Positions 17,467-26,367 of a DNA stretch of 64,000 nt are shown here, piece by piece. The stretch is taken from positions 1,178,001 through 1,242,000 of the forward strand of contig NZ_JACCAB010000001.1 in the NCBI RefSeq assembly GCF_013408925.1, read 5' to 3'. A model generated the notes under the pieces. The model worked only from the letters and a program-made list of their open reading frames with translations. It was not told the origin of the DNA and did no database searches. Both the position numbers and the translations under genes were made by a program. The DNA is from Pedococcus badiiscoriae (GTDB lineage Bacteria; Actinomycetota; Actinomycetes; Actinomycetales; Dermatophilaceae). Position 1 is the first letter of the stretch; the number at the start of each line of letters is the position of its first letter.

Positions 17467-18611
17467 GCTGGCACGGCATCAGGACGATCGCGGCCCTCGA
17501 GCTGCGTCAACGGGTCCGCACCTCGCGCTGGCCGATCGTGCTCGTGGTCTGGGTGGTGCTCATCGCCGGCGTCACCTTCCTCGCCTACTGGGCCACGAAC
17601 GACCCCGACCTGAGCTCGGGCCCGGCGATGTACGACATCGTCGTCTTCTTCGTCCTCGGCCTCTCCATGCTCATCGTCCCCTCGCTCACGGCGACCTCGG
17701 TCAACGGCGACCGCGAGCACGGAGTGCTGGCGACCCTCCAGACCACCCTGCTGTCCCCCTGGGACATCGCCCTCGGCAAGCTGCTGTCCGCGTGGGTGGT
17801 CTCGCTCGCCTTCCTCACCAGCGCGCTGCCGTTCCTGGCCTGGGCGTGGTTCGAGGGGGGCATCTCCGCCGGTCGCATCGTGCTGTCCCTGCTGGTGCTG
17901 GTCCTCGTGCTGGCGGTGGTGTGCACCATCGGCCTGATGTTCTCCACCCTCACCGCGCGACCCGTGGCCTCGGCGGTGCTGACCTACCTGACGATGGGCG
18001 CCCTGGTCTTCGGCACCACCATCGGGTTCGCGCTCAGTGCCTTCCTCGTGACCGGCCCGGAGAGTCAGCAGGTCTACGGCGTCCCCGACTCCTGGTACAA
18101 GGCCCACCAACCGCCGGCGTTCGACCCCAGTGACCCGAACCTCACGCCCGCCCAGCTCGAGCAGATCAAGCAGAGCCAGATCCAGCCGACGCGGGCGGAC
18201 TGCACGACGTTCACCCGACGCGCGACCGTTGCCCACACGGAGCGGATCTGGTGGATGCTGCCCCTCAACCCGTTCGTCGTGGTCGCCGACGCCGCGCCCT
18301 CCGAGCCGCGCAAGAACCAGGGTGTCTACAGCAGCGGCTTCACCCCGATGCGGTGGATCAGCGCGGGGTCCCGGCTGGCGCGCAACGGGCCGGATGCCGT
18401 CGCGCAGGAGTGCCAGTTCGCCGTGGTGGCGCAACCAGGGGTCCCCGACCCGGGTTATGTGGATCCCCTCGAGACCGCGCTGCGGACTGACCCGGTCTGG
18501 CCTTTCGGTCTCGGTTTCCTCCTGGTCGCGGGTGCGGGTGCCGCAGCGGTGGCCGGCCGGCGGTTGCGCACGCCCATCCGCCGACTGCCCAACGGGACCC
18601 GCATCGCCTGA
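17463..18611 (+). CDS. ABC transporter permease (ABC-2 type)
   Basis: The 382-residue membrane protein has about six hydrophobic segments, for example WPIVLVVWVVLIAGVTFLAY, IVVFFVLGLSMLIVPSLTA and IVLSLLVLVLVLAVVC. The segment TATSVNGDREHGVLATLQTT is a hallmark of ABC-2 permeases (the EREQGTLE-like element). A large extracytoplasmic loop containing Pro and charged residues lies before the last helix. It is coupled to the ATPase gene by a 4-bp overlap, and together they form a two-gene exporter. Confidence 0.9.
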   Translation: MSWHGIRTIAALELRQRVRTSRWPIVLVVWVVLIAGVTFLAYWATNDPDLSSGPAMYDIVVFFVLGLSMLIVPSLTATSVNGDREHGVLATLQTTLLSPWDIALGKLLSAWVVSLAFLTSALPFLAWAWFEGGISAGRIVLSLLVLVLVLAVVCTIGLMFSTLTARPVASAVLTYLTMGALVFGTTIGFALSAFLVTGPESQQVYGVPDSWYKAHQPPAFDPSDPNLTPAQLEQIKQSQIQPTRADCTTFTRRATVAHTERIWWMLPLNPFVVVADAAPSEPRKNQGVYSSGFTPMRWISAGSRLARNGPDAVAQECQFAVVAQPGVPDPGYVDPLETALRTDPVWPFGLGFLLVAGAGAAAVAGRRLRTPIRRLPNGTRIA

Positions 18612-18642
18612 CGTCGCCGCCGGCGGCGTTGGCCTGGGCGGG

Positions 18643-19197
18643 TCAGGGGTGCAGTGCGTCGAACTCGGCCTCGGCCGTGATCTCCTCGTCGGCGTCGAGG
18701 CGGATGTGCGCGAGGAGGGACAACAGCGCGCGCAGGGCCCGGGCGCCGGCTTCACCCCAGGTCGAGAGGTAGCTGAACTGCCACCACCACAGGGCCTCGG
18801 AGGCGCGGCTCGACTCGTAGTGGCGCAGGCCGTGGGAGAGCGCCGCGGCGATCTCGGCGACGTCTCCGGACAAGGCGCTGCGGGCGACTTCGACGTCGAC
18901 CATCGGGTCGACGACGTAGGCGTAGTCGTCCAGGCCGTCGAACAGGTTGGCCAGCGCGATCCGCAGGGGGTCGACGTCCACGTCCGGACCGGGGTCGGCC
19001 TCGAACCGCTCCTCGGGCACGATGTCCTCGATCGCCCCCAGCCGTGAACCCATCAGCAGCACCTGCGACAGGGCCAGCAGGGTCATCGGCATCGCGGCGG
19101 CGGGCTCGCTGCCGGAGGCAACCTCCGTCATGGTCGAGAGGAACGTGCGCGCCTCCGCGGCACAGTCGTCGGCCAGCACCTGCAGGTCGTCAGACAT
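18643..19197 (-). CDS. DUF5063-type protein
   Basis: The 184-residue product is acidic and mostly helical, with [17 protein letters not shown] at the start and [20 protein letters not shown] near the C-terminus. It matches a conserved actinobacterial family of unknown function usually found beside recR. ATG at 19197 overlaps the recR stop by 8 bp, so the genes are co-translated. No catalytic motif is visible. A role linked to recombination or nucleoid upkeep would be only a guess from context. Confidence 0.8.
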   Translation of the reverse strand: MSDDLQVLADDCAAEARTFLSTMTEVASGSEPAAAMPMTLLALSQVLLMGSRLGAIEDIVPEERFEADPGPDVDVDPLRIALANLFDGLDDYAYVVDPMVDVEVARSALSGDVAEIAAALSHGLRHYESSRASEALWWWQFSYLSTWGEAGARALRALLSLLAHIRLDADEEITAEAEFDALHP

Positions 19198-19789
19198 CCA
19201 GCAGCCTCCTACCTTCGAACGCGCGGCCCAGGGTGACCTCGTCCGCATACTCCAGGTCGCCACCCACCGGCAGCCCCGACGCGAGCCGCGTGACCCGCAA
19301 CCCCATGGGGCGCAGGAAACGGGCGAGATAGCTGGCGGTGGCCTCGCCCTCCAGGTTGGGGTCGGTGGCGATGATGATCTCGGTGACCTCGGCCGACGCC
19401 AGCCGGGTCATCAGCTCCTTGATGCGCAGGTCGTCGGGGCCGACGCCGTCGATCGGGCTGATCGCGCCACCCAGGACGTGGTACCGCCCGCGGAACTCGC
19501 GGGTGCGCTCGATGGCGACCACGTCCTTCGGCTCCTCCACGACGCAGATGGCCGTGCCGTCACGGCGCGGGTCGGCGCAGATCCGGCACTGCTCGGACTC
19601 GGCGACGTTGCCGCAGGTCTCGCAGAACCGCACCTTGGCCTTGACCTCGGTGAGCACCTCCACCAGGCGCTTGACGTCGATCGCGTCAGCCTGCAGGAGG
19701 TGGAAGGCGATCCGCTGGGCGCTCTTGGGACCGACACCGGGCAGTCGCCCGAGCTCGTCGATCAGGTCCTGGACCACGCCTTCGTACAC
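19190..19789 (-). CDS. recR: recombination mediator protein RecR
   Basis: RecR works with RecF and RecO to load RecA on gapped DNA. The product has the helix-hairpin-helix [20 protein letters not shown] near the N-terminus, a four-cysteine zinc finger ([16 protein letters not shown]) and a Toprim domain ([16 protein letters not shown]). The GTG at 19789 gives the usual 199-residue protein starting [15 protein letters not shown] longer GTG start at 19819 would add ten residues and overlap the upstream gene. It lies in the typical dnaX-recR cluster. Confidence 0.95.
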   Translation of the reverse strand: MYEGVVQDLIDELGRLPGVGPKSAQRIAFHLLQADAIDVKRLVEVLTEVKAKVRFCETCGNVAESEQCRICADPRRDGTAICVVEEPKDVVAIERTREFRGRYHVLGGAISPIDGVGPDDLRIKELMTRLASAEVTEIIIATDPNLEGEATASYLARFLRPMGLRVTRLASGLPVGGDLEYADEVTLGRAFEGRRLLDV

Positions 19790-19799
19790 ATCGATGAGC

Positions 19800-20363
19800 C
19801 TATGCCCTCGCGGTGTCACCGCCAGCGAGGACCCTCTCCCGCAGCCCCGCCGCGAGTCCGATGATCGTCAGCTGGTCGACCAGGCCGCCCAGGTGCTGTG
19901 CGGCGAACCGGTGCCTGACCGGCGCCAGGCGCAGGCGCAGGTGCATCCGGGTGCCCGTGCCGTCGACCCGCGTCAGGCCCAGGCACCACGTCAGGTGCGT
20001 GTGCCCGCGGGTCGATGCGTAGAGCAGGTGGCGGGCGGGCGCGACCTCGACCACGGTGAACGTCGCGTCGGCCCCTCCCCAGTCCGGGACCACGTCGCCG
20101 GCCGAGAGCTGCTGGTGGCCCGGGTCGATCCGTCGCAGTCCACGACGTGGCGGCGGGACGACCTTCTCGACGACGGCAGGGAAGTACCAGCCGGCACGTC
20201 GCTTCCCGAGCTGGACGATCCATGGCCACACGGCCTCAGGGGGCGCCGCCAGGGTGAACGCCCGGTCCATCACCACGTCGGCGGGAGTCACGACGTCGTC
20301 GCCCGGCATCGAGCCCGCACGCTCGGCCACGGTCGGGCGCGTGAGGAGCTCGGCGAAGCGCAT
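19800..20363 (-). CDS. SRPBCC/polyketide-cyclase-like protein
   Basis: The 187-residue product has the look of a START/SRPBCC hydrophobic-ligand pocket protein. [19 protein letters not shown] at the start and [20 protein letters not shown] in the middle are typical. The ligand is unknown. It lies between dnaX and recR. The ATG at 20363 is chosen; a TTG at 20375 overlaps the dnaX stop and would add four residues. Neither has a strong ribosome-binding site. Confidence 0.75.
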   Translation of the reverse strand: MRFAELLTRPTVAERAGSMPGDDVVTPADVVMDRAFTLAAPPEAVWPWIVQLGKRRAGWYFPAVVEKVVPPPRRGLRRIDPGHQQLSAGDVVPDWGGADATFTVVEVAPARHLLYASTRGHTHLTWCLGLTRVDGTGTRMHLRLRLAPVRHRFAAQHLGGLVDQLTIIGLAAGLRERVLAGGDTARA

Positions 20364-20371
20364 GGCGGCGG

Positions 20372-22591
20372 TCAAGGCCCTTCGTCGATGACCTTGCCGC
20401 CGAGCAGCCGCTCGATCACCGGCCGGCCCACCTCACCCAGCTCGGCGATGTCCTCGTCGTCGGCACTGGCGGCGCTGTCGTCGGCGACATAGGTGTCCGG
20501 CGTCCGCGCCGGGGCCTCGGCCGCCACCGCGGCCTGCGCGGCGGCCAACCTCGTCCCTTGGCTCGGGGCCTGGTTCGAACCCTGGGCGGGAGCGGCGGGA
20601 GCACTGGTCGGGTCGTCGCTGGCCCAGCTGGGTCCTCCGCCGGGACCCGACGATGCGGTCGCCCAGCCTCCACCGGTTTCCGGCGGAGGGCTCGACGCCG
20701 CGATTCCTGCGTATGCCGGGTCGGAGCCTGCCGCTGAAGGCCCGGGACCTGGGTCGGTGGCGCGGGCGCGGGGGGTGGGACCAGGCGAGTCACCCTTGAC
20801 GGCCGGGTCGTCGGACGGGAACCGGGGGGAGGCAGCGACGGTGGGATGGGCCTCCCCGCTCGGCGCAGCGAGGGCGGCGTCGGGGGTCGGGATCCCCTCG
20901 ACCCGGGCGTCGACGCCGAGCACGTCGATGAGGGCCTGCCGGACCAGGTCGGCGTGCGGACCGTGCCGGAAGGTGTTGGCAATGCCCACGGTCGAGATCC
21001 CGAGCACCACCTTGGAGCCGTCGTAGTCGTGGACGGACGCATGCTCCGACAGGAGGGTCCAGGTGGTGCGCTTGTGCTTGAAGATCCACCCGAGGATGTC
21101 CGGCCAGGCCCGGCGGATGGCGGCGACGTCGATCCCACCGGTGGGGGTGCCGGGTCGGGCCTCCTCCGCGGCGGGCTGCGCCACGCGCTCCGGAGCGGCC
21201 GCCGGCTCAGCGGCCGGCTCAGCGGCCGGCTCAGCGGCCGGCTCAGCGGCCGGCTCAGCGGCCGGCTCAGCGGCCGGCTCAGCGGCCGACGTAGCGACGG
21301 GCTCCGCGGTCGCCGGCGTCGGCGCGGGCGGGGGTGCGGGCGACTCAGGCTCAGGCGCGCGCTGGGTAGGCACGGCGGCCGGTTCGGCCACAGCGACCGG
21401 GGCAGGCGGTCGGGTCACCGACGGGACGCCCTCGACGTCGAGGCGGCGTTCGAGGCGGTCCAGGCGAGCGGCATACCCGGACTCACCGGAGGCGGCGGGG
21501 AGCAGCACGCGCGCGCAGATCAGCTCGAGCTGGAGGCGCGGCGCGGTGGCGCCGGTCATCTCGGTCAGTCCGGCGTTGACGATGTCGGCCGCGCGCGACA
21601 GGGCACCACCGCCGAAGGCGGCCGACTGCTGACGCATGCGCTCGAGCTGGTCCTCCGAGACCCCCCGCAACACCGACGAGGCACCGTCCGGGACCGCGGC
21701 CACGACGATGAGGTCACGCAGCCGCTCGAGCAGGTCCTCGACGAACCGCCGGGGGTCGAGACCGGTCTCGATGACCCGGTCGACCTGGTGGAAGACACCC
21801 GCGGCGTCACCCGCGGCGAAGGCGTCGATGATGGCGTCGAGCAGCTCGCCATCGGTGAACCCCAGCAGGGCGGCCGCACCTTCATAGGTGAGGCCCTCGT
21901 CGCCGGAACCGGCGATGAGCTGGTCGAGCACGGACAACGAGTCACGCACCGACCCACCCCCGGCACGGGTCACGAATGACAGCACTCCCGGCGCCACCGC
22001 GACCCCCTCCTGCTGGCACAGCGAGGCCATGTAGTCGGACAGCTGGCCGGGCGGGACGAGCCGGAAGGGGTAGTGGTGGGTGCGGCTGCGGATCGTGCCG
22101 ATGACCTTCTCGGGCTCGGTCGTCGCGAAGACGAACTTCACGTGCTCCGGCGGCTCCTCGACGATCTTGAGCAGGGCGTTGAAGCCCTGCGGCGTGACCA
22201 TGTGGGCCTCGTCGATGATGTAGATCTTGTAGCGGCTCTGCGCCGGCCCGTAGGACGCGCGTTCCCGCAGGTCACGGGCGTCGTCGACACCACCGTGGCT
22301 GGCCGCGTCGATCTCGATGACGTCGACGCTGCCGGCGCCGCCCCGGGCGAGCGCGACACAGGAGTCGCAGGTGCCGCAGGGAGTCGGCGTGGGCCCCTGC
22401 TCACAGTTGAGGCACCGGGCCAGGATGCGGGCGCTGGTCGTCTTGCCGCAGCCGCGCGGACCGGAGAAGAGGTAGGCGTGGTTGACCCGCCCCGTGCGCA
22501 GCGCCTGCATCAGCGGCTCGGTGACGTGCTCCTGGCCGATGACGTCGGCGAAGGTCTCGGGCCGGTAGCGGCGGTACAGCGCGGTGCTCAC
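20372..22591 (-). CDS. dnaX: DNA polymerase III subunits gamma and tau
   Basis: The product is the clamp-loader ATPase of the replicase. It begins STALYRRYRPETFADVIGQ and has Walker A SGPRGCGKTTSA near residue 44. The zinc-binding cysteines lie around residues 60-78 (CLNCEQGPTPTPCGTCDSC) and Walker B is IYIIDEAHM. Beyond residue 400 there is a long Pro/Ala/Glu linker with a tandem AAEP repeat, then a tau-like C-terminal region with RRAWPDILGWIFKHKRTTW. The GTG start has a TAGGGT hexamer 7 nt upstream and seems leaderless. No ribosomal frameshift signal was identified. Confidence 0.95.
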   Translation of the reverse strand: MSTALYRRYRPETFADVIGQEHVTEPLMQALRTGRVNHAYLFSGPRGCGKTTSARILARCLNCEQGPTPTPCGTCDSCVALARGGAGSVDVIEIDAASHGGVDDARDLRERASYGPAQSRYKIYIIDEAHMVTPQGFNALLKIVEEPPEHVKFVFATTEPEKVIGTIRSRTHHYPFRLVPPGQLSDYMASLCQQEGVAVAPGVLSFVTRAGGGSVRDSLSVLDQLIAGSGDEGLTYEGAAALLGFTDGELLDAIIDAFAAGDAAGVFHQVDRVIETGLDPRRFVEDLLERLRDLIVVAAVPDGASSVLRGVSEDQLERMRQQSAAFGGGALSRAADIVNAGLTEMTGATAPRLQLELICARVLLPAASGESGYAARLDRLERRLDVEGVPSVTRPPAPVAVAEPAAVPTQRAPEPESPAPPPAPTPATAEPVATSAAEPAAEPAAEPAAEPAAEPAAEPAAEPAAAPERVAQPAAEEARPGTPTGGIDVAAIRRAWPDILGWIFKHKRTTWTLLSEHASVHDYDGSKVVLGISTVGIANTFRHGPHADLVRQALIDVLGVDARVEGIPTPDAALAAPSGEAHPTVAASPRFPSDDPAVKGDSPGPTPRARATDPGPGPSAAGSDPAYAGIAASSPPPETGGGWATASSGPGGGPSWASDDPTSAPAAPAQGSNQAPSQGTRLAAAQAAVAAEAPARTPDTYVADDSAASADDEDIAELGEVGRPVIERLLGGKVIDEGP
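21205..21288 (-). repeat. seven tandem 12-bp units in dnaX
   Basis: The plus-strand unit GCTCAGCGGCCG is repeated exactly seven times. On the coding strand it encodes AAEP tetrapeptides in the tau linker. Perfect identity suggests recent slippage expansion. Confidence 0.92.
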
Positions 22592-22598
22592 CTCGGGA

Positions 22599-22604
22599 AC
22601 CCTA
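22599..22604 (-). promoter_or_regulatory. leaderless -10 hexamer TAGGGT for dnaX
   Basis: The hexamer lies 7 nt upstream of the GTG at 22591, the spacing of a leaderless transcript. It supports this start over a longer in-frame ATG. Confidence 0.55.
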
Positions 22605-22686
22605 GTCGCCCGGCACGACATCCGGGCGCCCGCGTGCACCTGGCGGTCAGGGCCGGGTGGCACACTGACGGCGACGAAGGAGGCAG

Positions 22687-23382
22687 ATGTTCGCACGCCG
22701 CCCAAAGGCCACCGCCGAGCCGGGTCCGGACTCGGAACCGGGGACGCAACCGGTCACGCTGACGGCCGCCGGGGTCGCGAAGGAGATCGACGGCAACGTG
22801 CTCCTGCGGCCGGTCGACGTCACCGTCGCCTCGGGTGGGTGCGTCGTCCTGCGTGGCGAGAACGGCAGCGGGAAGACCACGCTGCTGCGGATCCTCGCAG
22901 GCACCCTCGACCCCTCGTCGGGCAGCGCGAGCCTCGACGGGCAGCCGCTCGACGAACGCGACCCGGCCACGCGCGCCCGGGTCGCCGCCCTGATCGGCTC
23001 GCCCACGGCATACCGCGACCTGACCCTCATCGACCACCTCGTGCTCATCGACTCGACCTGGGGCGGGGCCATCGGCACCGCCGACGAGCGGGCCGACGCG
23101 ATGCTGGCCGAGCTGGAGGTCGACCACCTCTCCGAACGGTTCCCGCACGAGCTGTCCTCGGGACAGCAACACCTGTTCCACCTCGCGATGGTGTTGTTCC
23201 GGCCGGCCCGCGTGCTGCTCCTCGACGAACCCGAGCAACGGCTCGACACCCACAAGCGCGGCCTACTCACCGACATCCTGCTGGCCCGCAAGGCTGCCGG
23301 GGCGGCCCTCGTCGTCGCCTGCCACGACCCGACCATGACGGCCGCCATCGGTGACGTCGTCGTCGACGTCGCCGGCCCATGA
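22687..23382 (+). CDS. ABC transporter ATP-binding protein
   Basis: The 231-residue ATPase has Walker A RGENGSGKTTLLRILAG, signature ELSSGQQHLFHLAMVLF and Walker B VLLLDEPEQRLD, with switch histidine in VVACHDP. The signature (LSSGQ) is slightly degenerate, as in simple heterologous exporters. An excellent GAAGGAGG site precedes the ATG. The stop overlaps the next gene, a polytopic membrane protein, by 4 bp (ATGA), so the two form a transporter. The substrate is unknown. Confidence 0.9.
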   Translation: MFARRPKATAEPGPDSEPGTQPVTLTAAGVAKEIDGNVLLRPVDVTVASGGCVVLRGENGSGKTTLLRILAGTLDPSSGSASLDGQPLDERDPATRARVAALIGSPTAYRDLTLIDHLVLIDSTWGGAIGTADERADAMLAELEVDHLSERFPHELSSGQQHLFHLAMVLFRPARVLLLDEPEQRLDTHKRGLLTDILLARKAAGAALVVACHDPTMTAAIGDVVVDVAGP

Positions 23383-24782
23383 GCAAGGCACCCGGCGAGA
23401 TCGCGGGTCCGACGACCGACCGCGAACGCCTCGCCCAGGCGCGCGAGGTCATCCGCGGCGGCCTGCCCGACAAGGGCAACGGCAACGCCGTGTATGCCGC
23501 CTACGTCGCCGTCATCGCGTCCCTCGTCTACGGCGTCCCGGCGTCGCGTGCCTTCTTCGAGTTCGTCGACCCGGCCTGGTTGTCACGACACCTGACCGGG
23601 GTGCAGGGCGTCCTCGTCGTGGGGGCCGTCGTCGTCGCACTTCTCTTGCTGGCGCACCGGCTCGGCTCGGTCAGGGGCCCTGTGGTGCCCGACCTGCCCT
23701 ACCTCGACCAGGTCGCGGTCAGCGCCCTCGACCGGGCTGTCGTGCTGCGGCGGACGTGGCGGCTCAGCCTCTTCGGCTGCCTGCTCGGCGGCCTGTTGAC
23801 CGGGGCGGTGGTCGGCACCGGCATGGTCGTCGCCGCCGTGGCGCCGCCGCTGGCCCTCGTCCCGACCACCCTGGGCGGCCTCGTGGTCGGGCTCGGTTTC
23901 GCCGGGGCGTGGCTGTGGGGCCAGGTGCGTTCCTGGCCCACCGGCGCCAGGGGTCCCGCCACGGTCCTGCGTGAGGCGCGCTCGCTGCGGGCCCTGCACC
24001 ACGTGGGCCTGCGGACCCAGGCCGCCCGCGCCGTGACCATCGGTGGTGCGGTGCTCGCGGGCGACCTGCGCGCGGCCAGGCTCGACGTCGCCTCCCCCAC
24101 GACACGCCTGCGCCGTCGGCGGTTGCGGGCCCGCGGGCCGGTGGCCGTGGTCGCCGCCCGTGACTGGCTGGGCCTGCGACGATCGCCGGGAGCCCTGCTC
24201 GTCGGTGCCGTCCTGTCGGGGGCCGGGTGCTGGGCCCTGGCGCAGTCGACGACACCTGGAGTGCCGAACATCGTCGCCTTCGTCGGGGTCGTCGCCTGCT
24301 ACCTCGGCTACGGCGCGTGGGCGGAGGGCCTGCGGCTACAGGGGGACAACGCGGGGACGCCGCCCCTCATCGGACTGGCCTACGGGCAGGAGGCACTGGC
24401 CCACCTCGTGACGCCGTCGATCCTGTATGCCGTCGTGGCGCTGCTCGCCGGTGGGGCGGTCACGCTGACCTCGGGCGGCGGCGCCGTCGCGCTCGCCTGG
24501 CCGCTGGGCATGGTCGCGCTCGTGGCGGGCGCGCACCTGATGGCATCCTTTCGCGGCCTGCCGCCCATCTCGCTGTTCTCGCCGGGGTCGGCCGTCCTGT
24601 CCGTGACCTTCTGGTACGCCCGGCCGCTGCTGCTCACGGTCATCGCCGGCGTCGCGGCCACGGCGCTGCTCACCCGGTCGGGCGCGTCGAACGCCATCAT
24701 GGTCCTCGTGCTCGCGTCCTATGCGGCCGTCACGTTCGGGCGGCGCCGGGTGCGGCTGCTCGACGAGGGTCACCGAGCCTGA
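23379..24782 (+). CDS. DUF6297-like polytopic membrane protein, ABC permease partner
   Basis: The 467-residue product has about ten hydrophobic segments, for example VVGAVVVALLLLAHRLG, VVGTGMVVAAVAPPLALVP and LAWPLGMVALVAGAHLMA. It starts in the stop codon of the ATPase gene. Its length and layout match actinobacterial DUF6297 proteins, which occur next to single ABC ATPases. The most likely role is the membrane half of an exporter. No substrate information is visible. Confidence 0.8.
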   Translation: MSKAPGEIAGPTTDRERLAQAREVIRGGLPDKGNGNAVYAAYVAVIASLVYGVPASRAFFEFVDPAWLSRHLTGVQGVLVVGAVVVALLLLAHRLGSVRGPVVPDLPYLDQVAVSALDRAVVLRRTWRLSLFGCLLGGLLTGAVVGTGMVVAAVAPPLALVPTTLGGLVVGLGFAGAWLWGQVRSWPTGARGPATVLREARSLRALHHVGLRTQAARAVTIGGAVLAGDLRAARLDVASPTTRLRRRRLRARGPVAVVAARDWLGLRRSPGALLVGAVLSGAGCWALAQSTTPGVPNIVAFVGVVACYLGYGAWAEGLRLQGDNAGTPPLIGLAYGQEALAHLVTPSILYAVVALLAGGAVTLTSGGGAVALAWPLGMVALVAGAHLMASFRGLPPISLFSPGSAVLSVTFWYARPLLLTVIAGVAATALLTRSGASNAIMVLVLASYAAVTFGRRRVRLLDEGHRA

Positions 24783-24796
24783 GCCGGCGGCCACAC

Positions 24797-24890
24797 AAAG
24801 GGACACCCCGCGTACCTGGAAGAGCTCTCCTACCCTTGCTGCATTCCTGCCCTGGGGGAGTTCGGAGAGGTACCACCACACGGGGTGTCT
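24797..24890 (-). ncRNA. ffs: small bacterial signal recognition particle RNA (4.5S-like)
   Basis: On the minus strand the conserved SRP core is present: GAACTCCCCCAGGGCAGGAA followed by GCAGCAAGGGTA, which forms the Ffh-binding hairpin. The outer helix pairs GACACCCCGTG at the 5' end with CGCGGGGTGTC at the 3' end. A TAGACT -10 lies at 24897-24902, six bases before the predicted 5' base at 24890, and a short T run lies at the 3' end. The RNA assists co-translational targeting. Its place near dnaX and tRNA-Ser is typical for actinobacteria. Confidence 0.93.
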
Positions 24891-24896
24891 GGTCCC

Positions 24897-24902
24897 AGTC
24901 TA
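24897..24902 (-). promoter_or_regulatory. -10 element TAGACT of the SRP RNA
   Basis: The hexamer sits 6 nt before the predicted first base of the RNA. No good -35 was found. Confidence 0.55.
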
Positions 24903-24995
24903 GACAGGGGGCGCGCAGGTCTGCGAATCCGCCTGCCCCTCTCGCGCGGACCACCCGAGGGGAGGAGCGAGTGCCCCGGCGGTGAGAATGGCGGC

Positions 24996-25457
24996 ATGTC
25001 GCCGCTCACCCTGTTCCGCCGCCTGGCCATCGCTGAAGCCGTCACATGGGGCCTCTTGCTCGCCGGCATGTTCCTCAAGTACGTCACCCGGACGACCGAG
25101 CTCGGGGTTCGAATCTTCGGTATGACGCACGGCGTGGTCTTCATCGCCTACTGCCTCACCGCAGTGTTCGTCGCGGTCAACCAGCGGTGGTCCCGCGGGA
25201 CGCTCGCGCTCGCGCTGGCCTCGGCTGTGCCGCCGTTCATGACCGTGTGGTTTGACCGCCGGGCCGAGCGTCGCGGACAGCTGGACGGTGGCTGGCGGCT
25301 GGCACCTGGGCGCGAACGCCCCACCAACCCGGCCGAGCGGGCGCAGGCGTGGATGCTCGCCCGACCCGTGGCTGCAGTGGGTGCAGCCGTGGTCGCCGTC
25401 GCCGTTCTGACCACGATCGCGCTGCTCGTCGGGCCACCGGCCAGCTCCCAGACCTGA
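24996..25457 (+). CDS. DUF3817 membrane protein
   Basis: The 153-residue product has three or four membrane segments (AIAEAVTWGLLLAGMFLKYV, THGVVFIAYCLTAVFVAV, and a C-terminal VAVAVLTTIALLVG). EAVTWGLLLAGMFLKY and GMTHGVVFIAYC are typical of DUF3817, an actinobacterial family of unknown function. It stands alone between the SRP RNA and tRNA-Ser. Its usual role is unknown; integral membrane location is clear. Confidence 0.88.
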   Translation: MSPLTLFRRLAIAEAVTWGLLLAGMFLKYVTRTTELGVRIFGMTHGVVFIAYCLTAVFVAVNQRWSRGTLALALASAVPPFMTVWFDRRAERRGQLDGGWRLAPGRERPTNPAERAQAWMLARPVAAVGAAVVAVAVLTTIALLVGPPASSQT

Positions 25458-25498
25458 CGATTTCAGGACAAGGCATTCGCTCGGGTAGCCTCCTCGGC

Positions 25499-25586
25499 GG
25501 AGGATTCGCATAGTGGCCTAGTGCGCACGCTTGGAAAGCGTGTTGAGTGAAAGCTCTCAGGGGTTCGAATCCCCTATCCTCCGCCA
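25499..25586 (+). tRNA. tRNA-Ser (anticodon GGA)
   Basis: The acceptor stem GGAGGAT pairs with ATCCTCC, followed by G and an encoded CCA. The anticodon loop TTGGAAA gives GGA. A long variable arm (class II tRNA) and the T loop GGTTCGAATCC are present. Confidence 0.96.
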
Positions 25587-25596
25587 CCAGACGTCA

Positions 25597-25624
25597 AAGG
25601 CCCCCTTGCTCGCACGGGGGCCTT
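25597..25624 (+). terminator. hairpin terminator after tRNA-Ser
   Basis: AAGGCCCCC pairs perfectly with GGGGGCCTT across a 10-nt loop, eleven bases after the tRNA end. Confidence 0.75.
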
Positions 25625-25717
25625 CGTCATGCGCAGCCGGCTCTGCCGCGGGACTGGCTCTGCACAGAGTTCCGGGACAGGATGTCCTCACATCCGCTCG
25701 GAGGGAGCACCACCCAG

Positions 25718-26275
25718 ATGGCTCGACAGATCTCGTGGCGTGGAGTGCTGAGTCCGGACGGTCCCGGTGCCAGTCATCCCGAACCCGCGGTGTGGCGGCC
25801 CGGCACCCCGCTGGTCCCGCCGCGCTCGATCGTCGACGCCGTCCGCCTGATGCAGTTCGGTGCTGTCCTCGAGGTCGCCGAGATCGTCCGCGGCTTCGCC
25901 ACGCGGGACCAGCTGCGCGCCGCCATCGTGCACGACGCCGCGGCCGGCCGACTCGTCGCGACCGACGCCGACGTGGACCGCGTCCTGCAGATCACCCTCA
26001 CGGTCACCACCGTGACCGCGGCCGTGGCCTGCGTCATCTGGCTCGTCATGTCCCGCATCACCGCCCGGGGGTCCCGCTCGGGTCGCATCGTCGCGAGCGG
26101 GTTGTTCGCGCTGGACGTGGGCAGCTTCGTCGGCGCCCTGCTGCCGACCGCCGGCACCTTCGGCCAGACGTTCGCCCTGGCCATCCTGGTGATCGGGGCA
26201 TGGGCCGTGGTCCGCCTCTGGCACCGGGACTCCAGCGCCTACATCAGGTACCAGACCAGGCCGCAGGACGACTAG
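25718..26275 (+). CDS. predicted membrane protein of unknown function
   Basis: The 185-residue product has a soluble N-terminal half and three C-terminal membrane helices (TVTTVTAAVACVIWLVM, IVASGLFALDVGSFVGAL, TFALAILVIGAWAVV). QFGAVLEVAEIVRGFATRDQ in the N-terminal part is helical and leads to the membrane region. The ATG at 25718 follows GGAGGGAG by 10 nt; an earlier ATG at 25682 has GGGACAGG close by and would add twelve residues. The family was not recognised. Confidence 0.75.
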   Translation: MARQISWRGVLSPDGPGASHPEPAVWRPGTPLVPPRSIVDAVRLMQFGAVLEVAEIVRGFATRDQLRAAIVHDAAAGRLVATDADVDRVLQITLTVTTVTAAVACVIWLVMSRITARGSRSGRIVASGLFALDVGSFVGALLPTAGTFGQTFALAILVIGAWAVVRLWHRDSSAYIRYQTRPQDD

Positions 26276-26367
26276 GGGCGACCACCGCGGCGTGAGGCGC
26301 CATGGTCGCGACGAGCAACCGCGCGATGCCTCTGGCGGGTCGCCAGCGCGTGCCGCACGATGGCGAC

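Noticed and set aside
18615..18628. 14-bp GC palindrome between the ABC permease and the DUF5063 gene
   Set aside because: It is a short perfect palindrome with no loop or T run; terminator function is possible but weak.
25682..26275. A longer start for the membrane protein after tRNA-Ser
   Set aside because: The ATG at 25682 is possible, but the ATG at 25718 has the better GGAGGGAG site, so the shorter form is listed.
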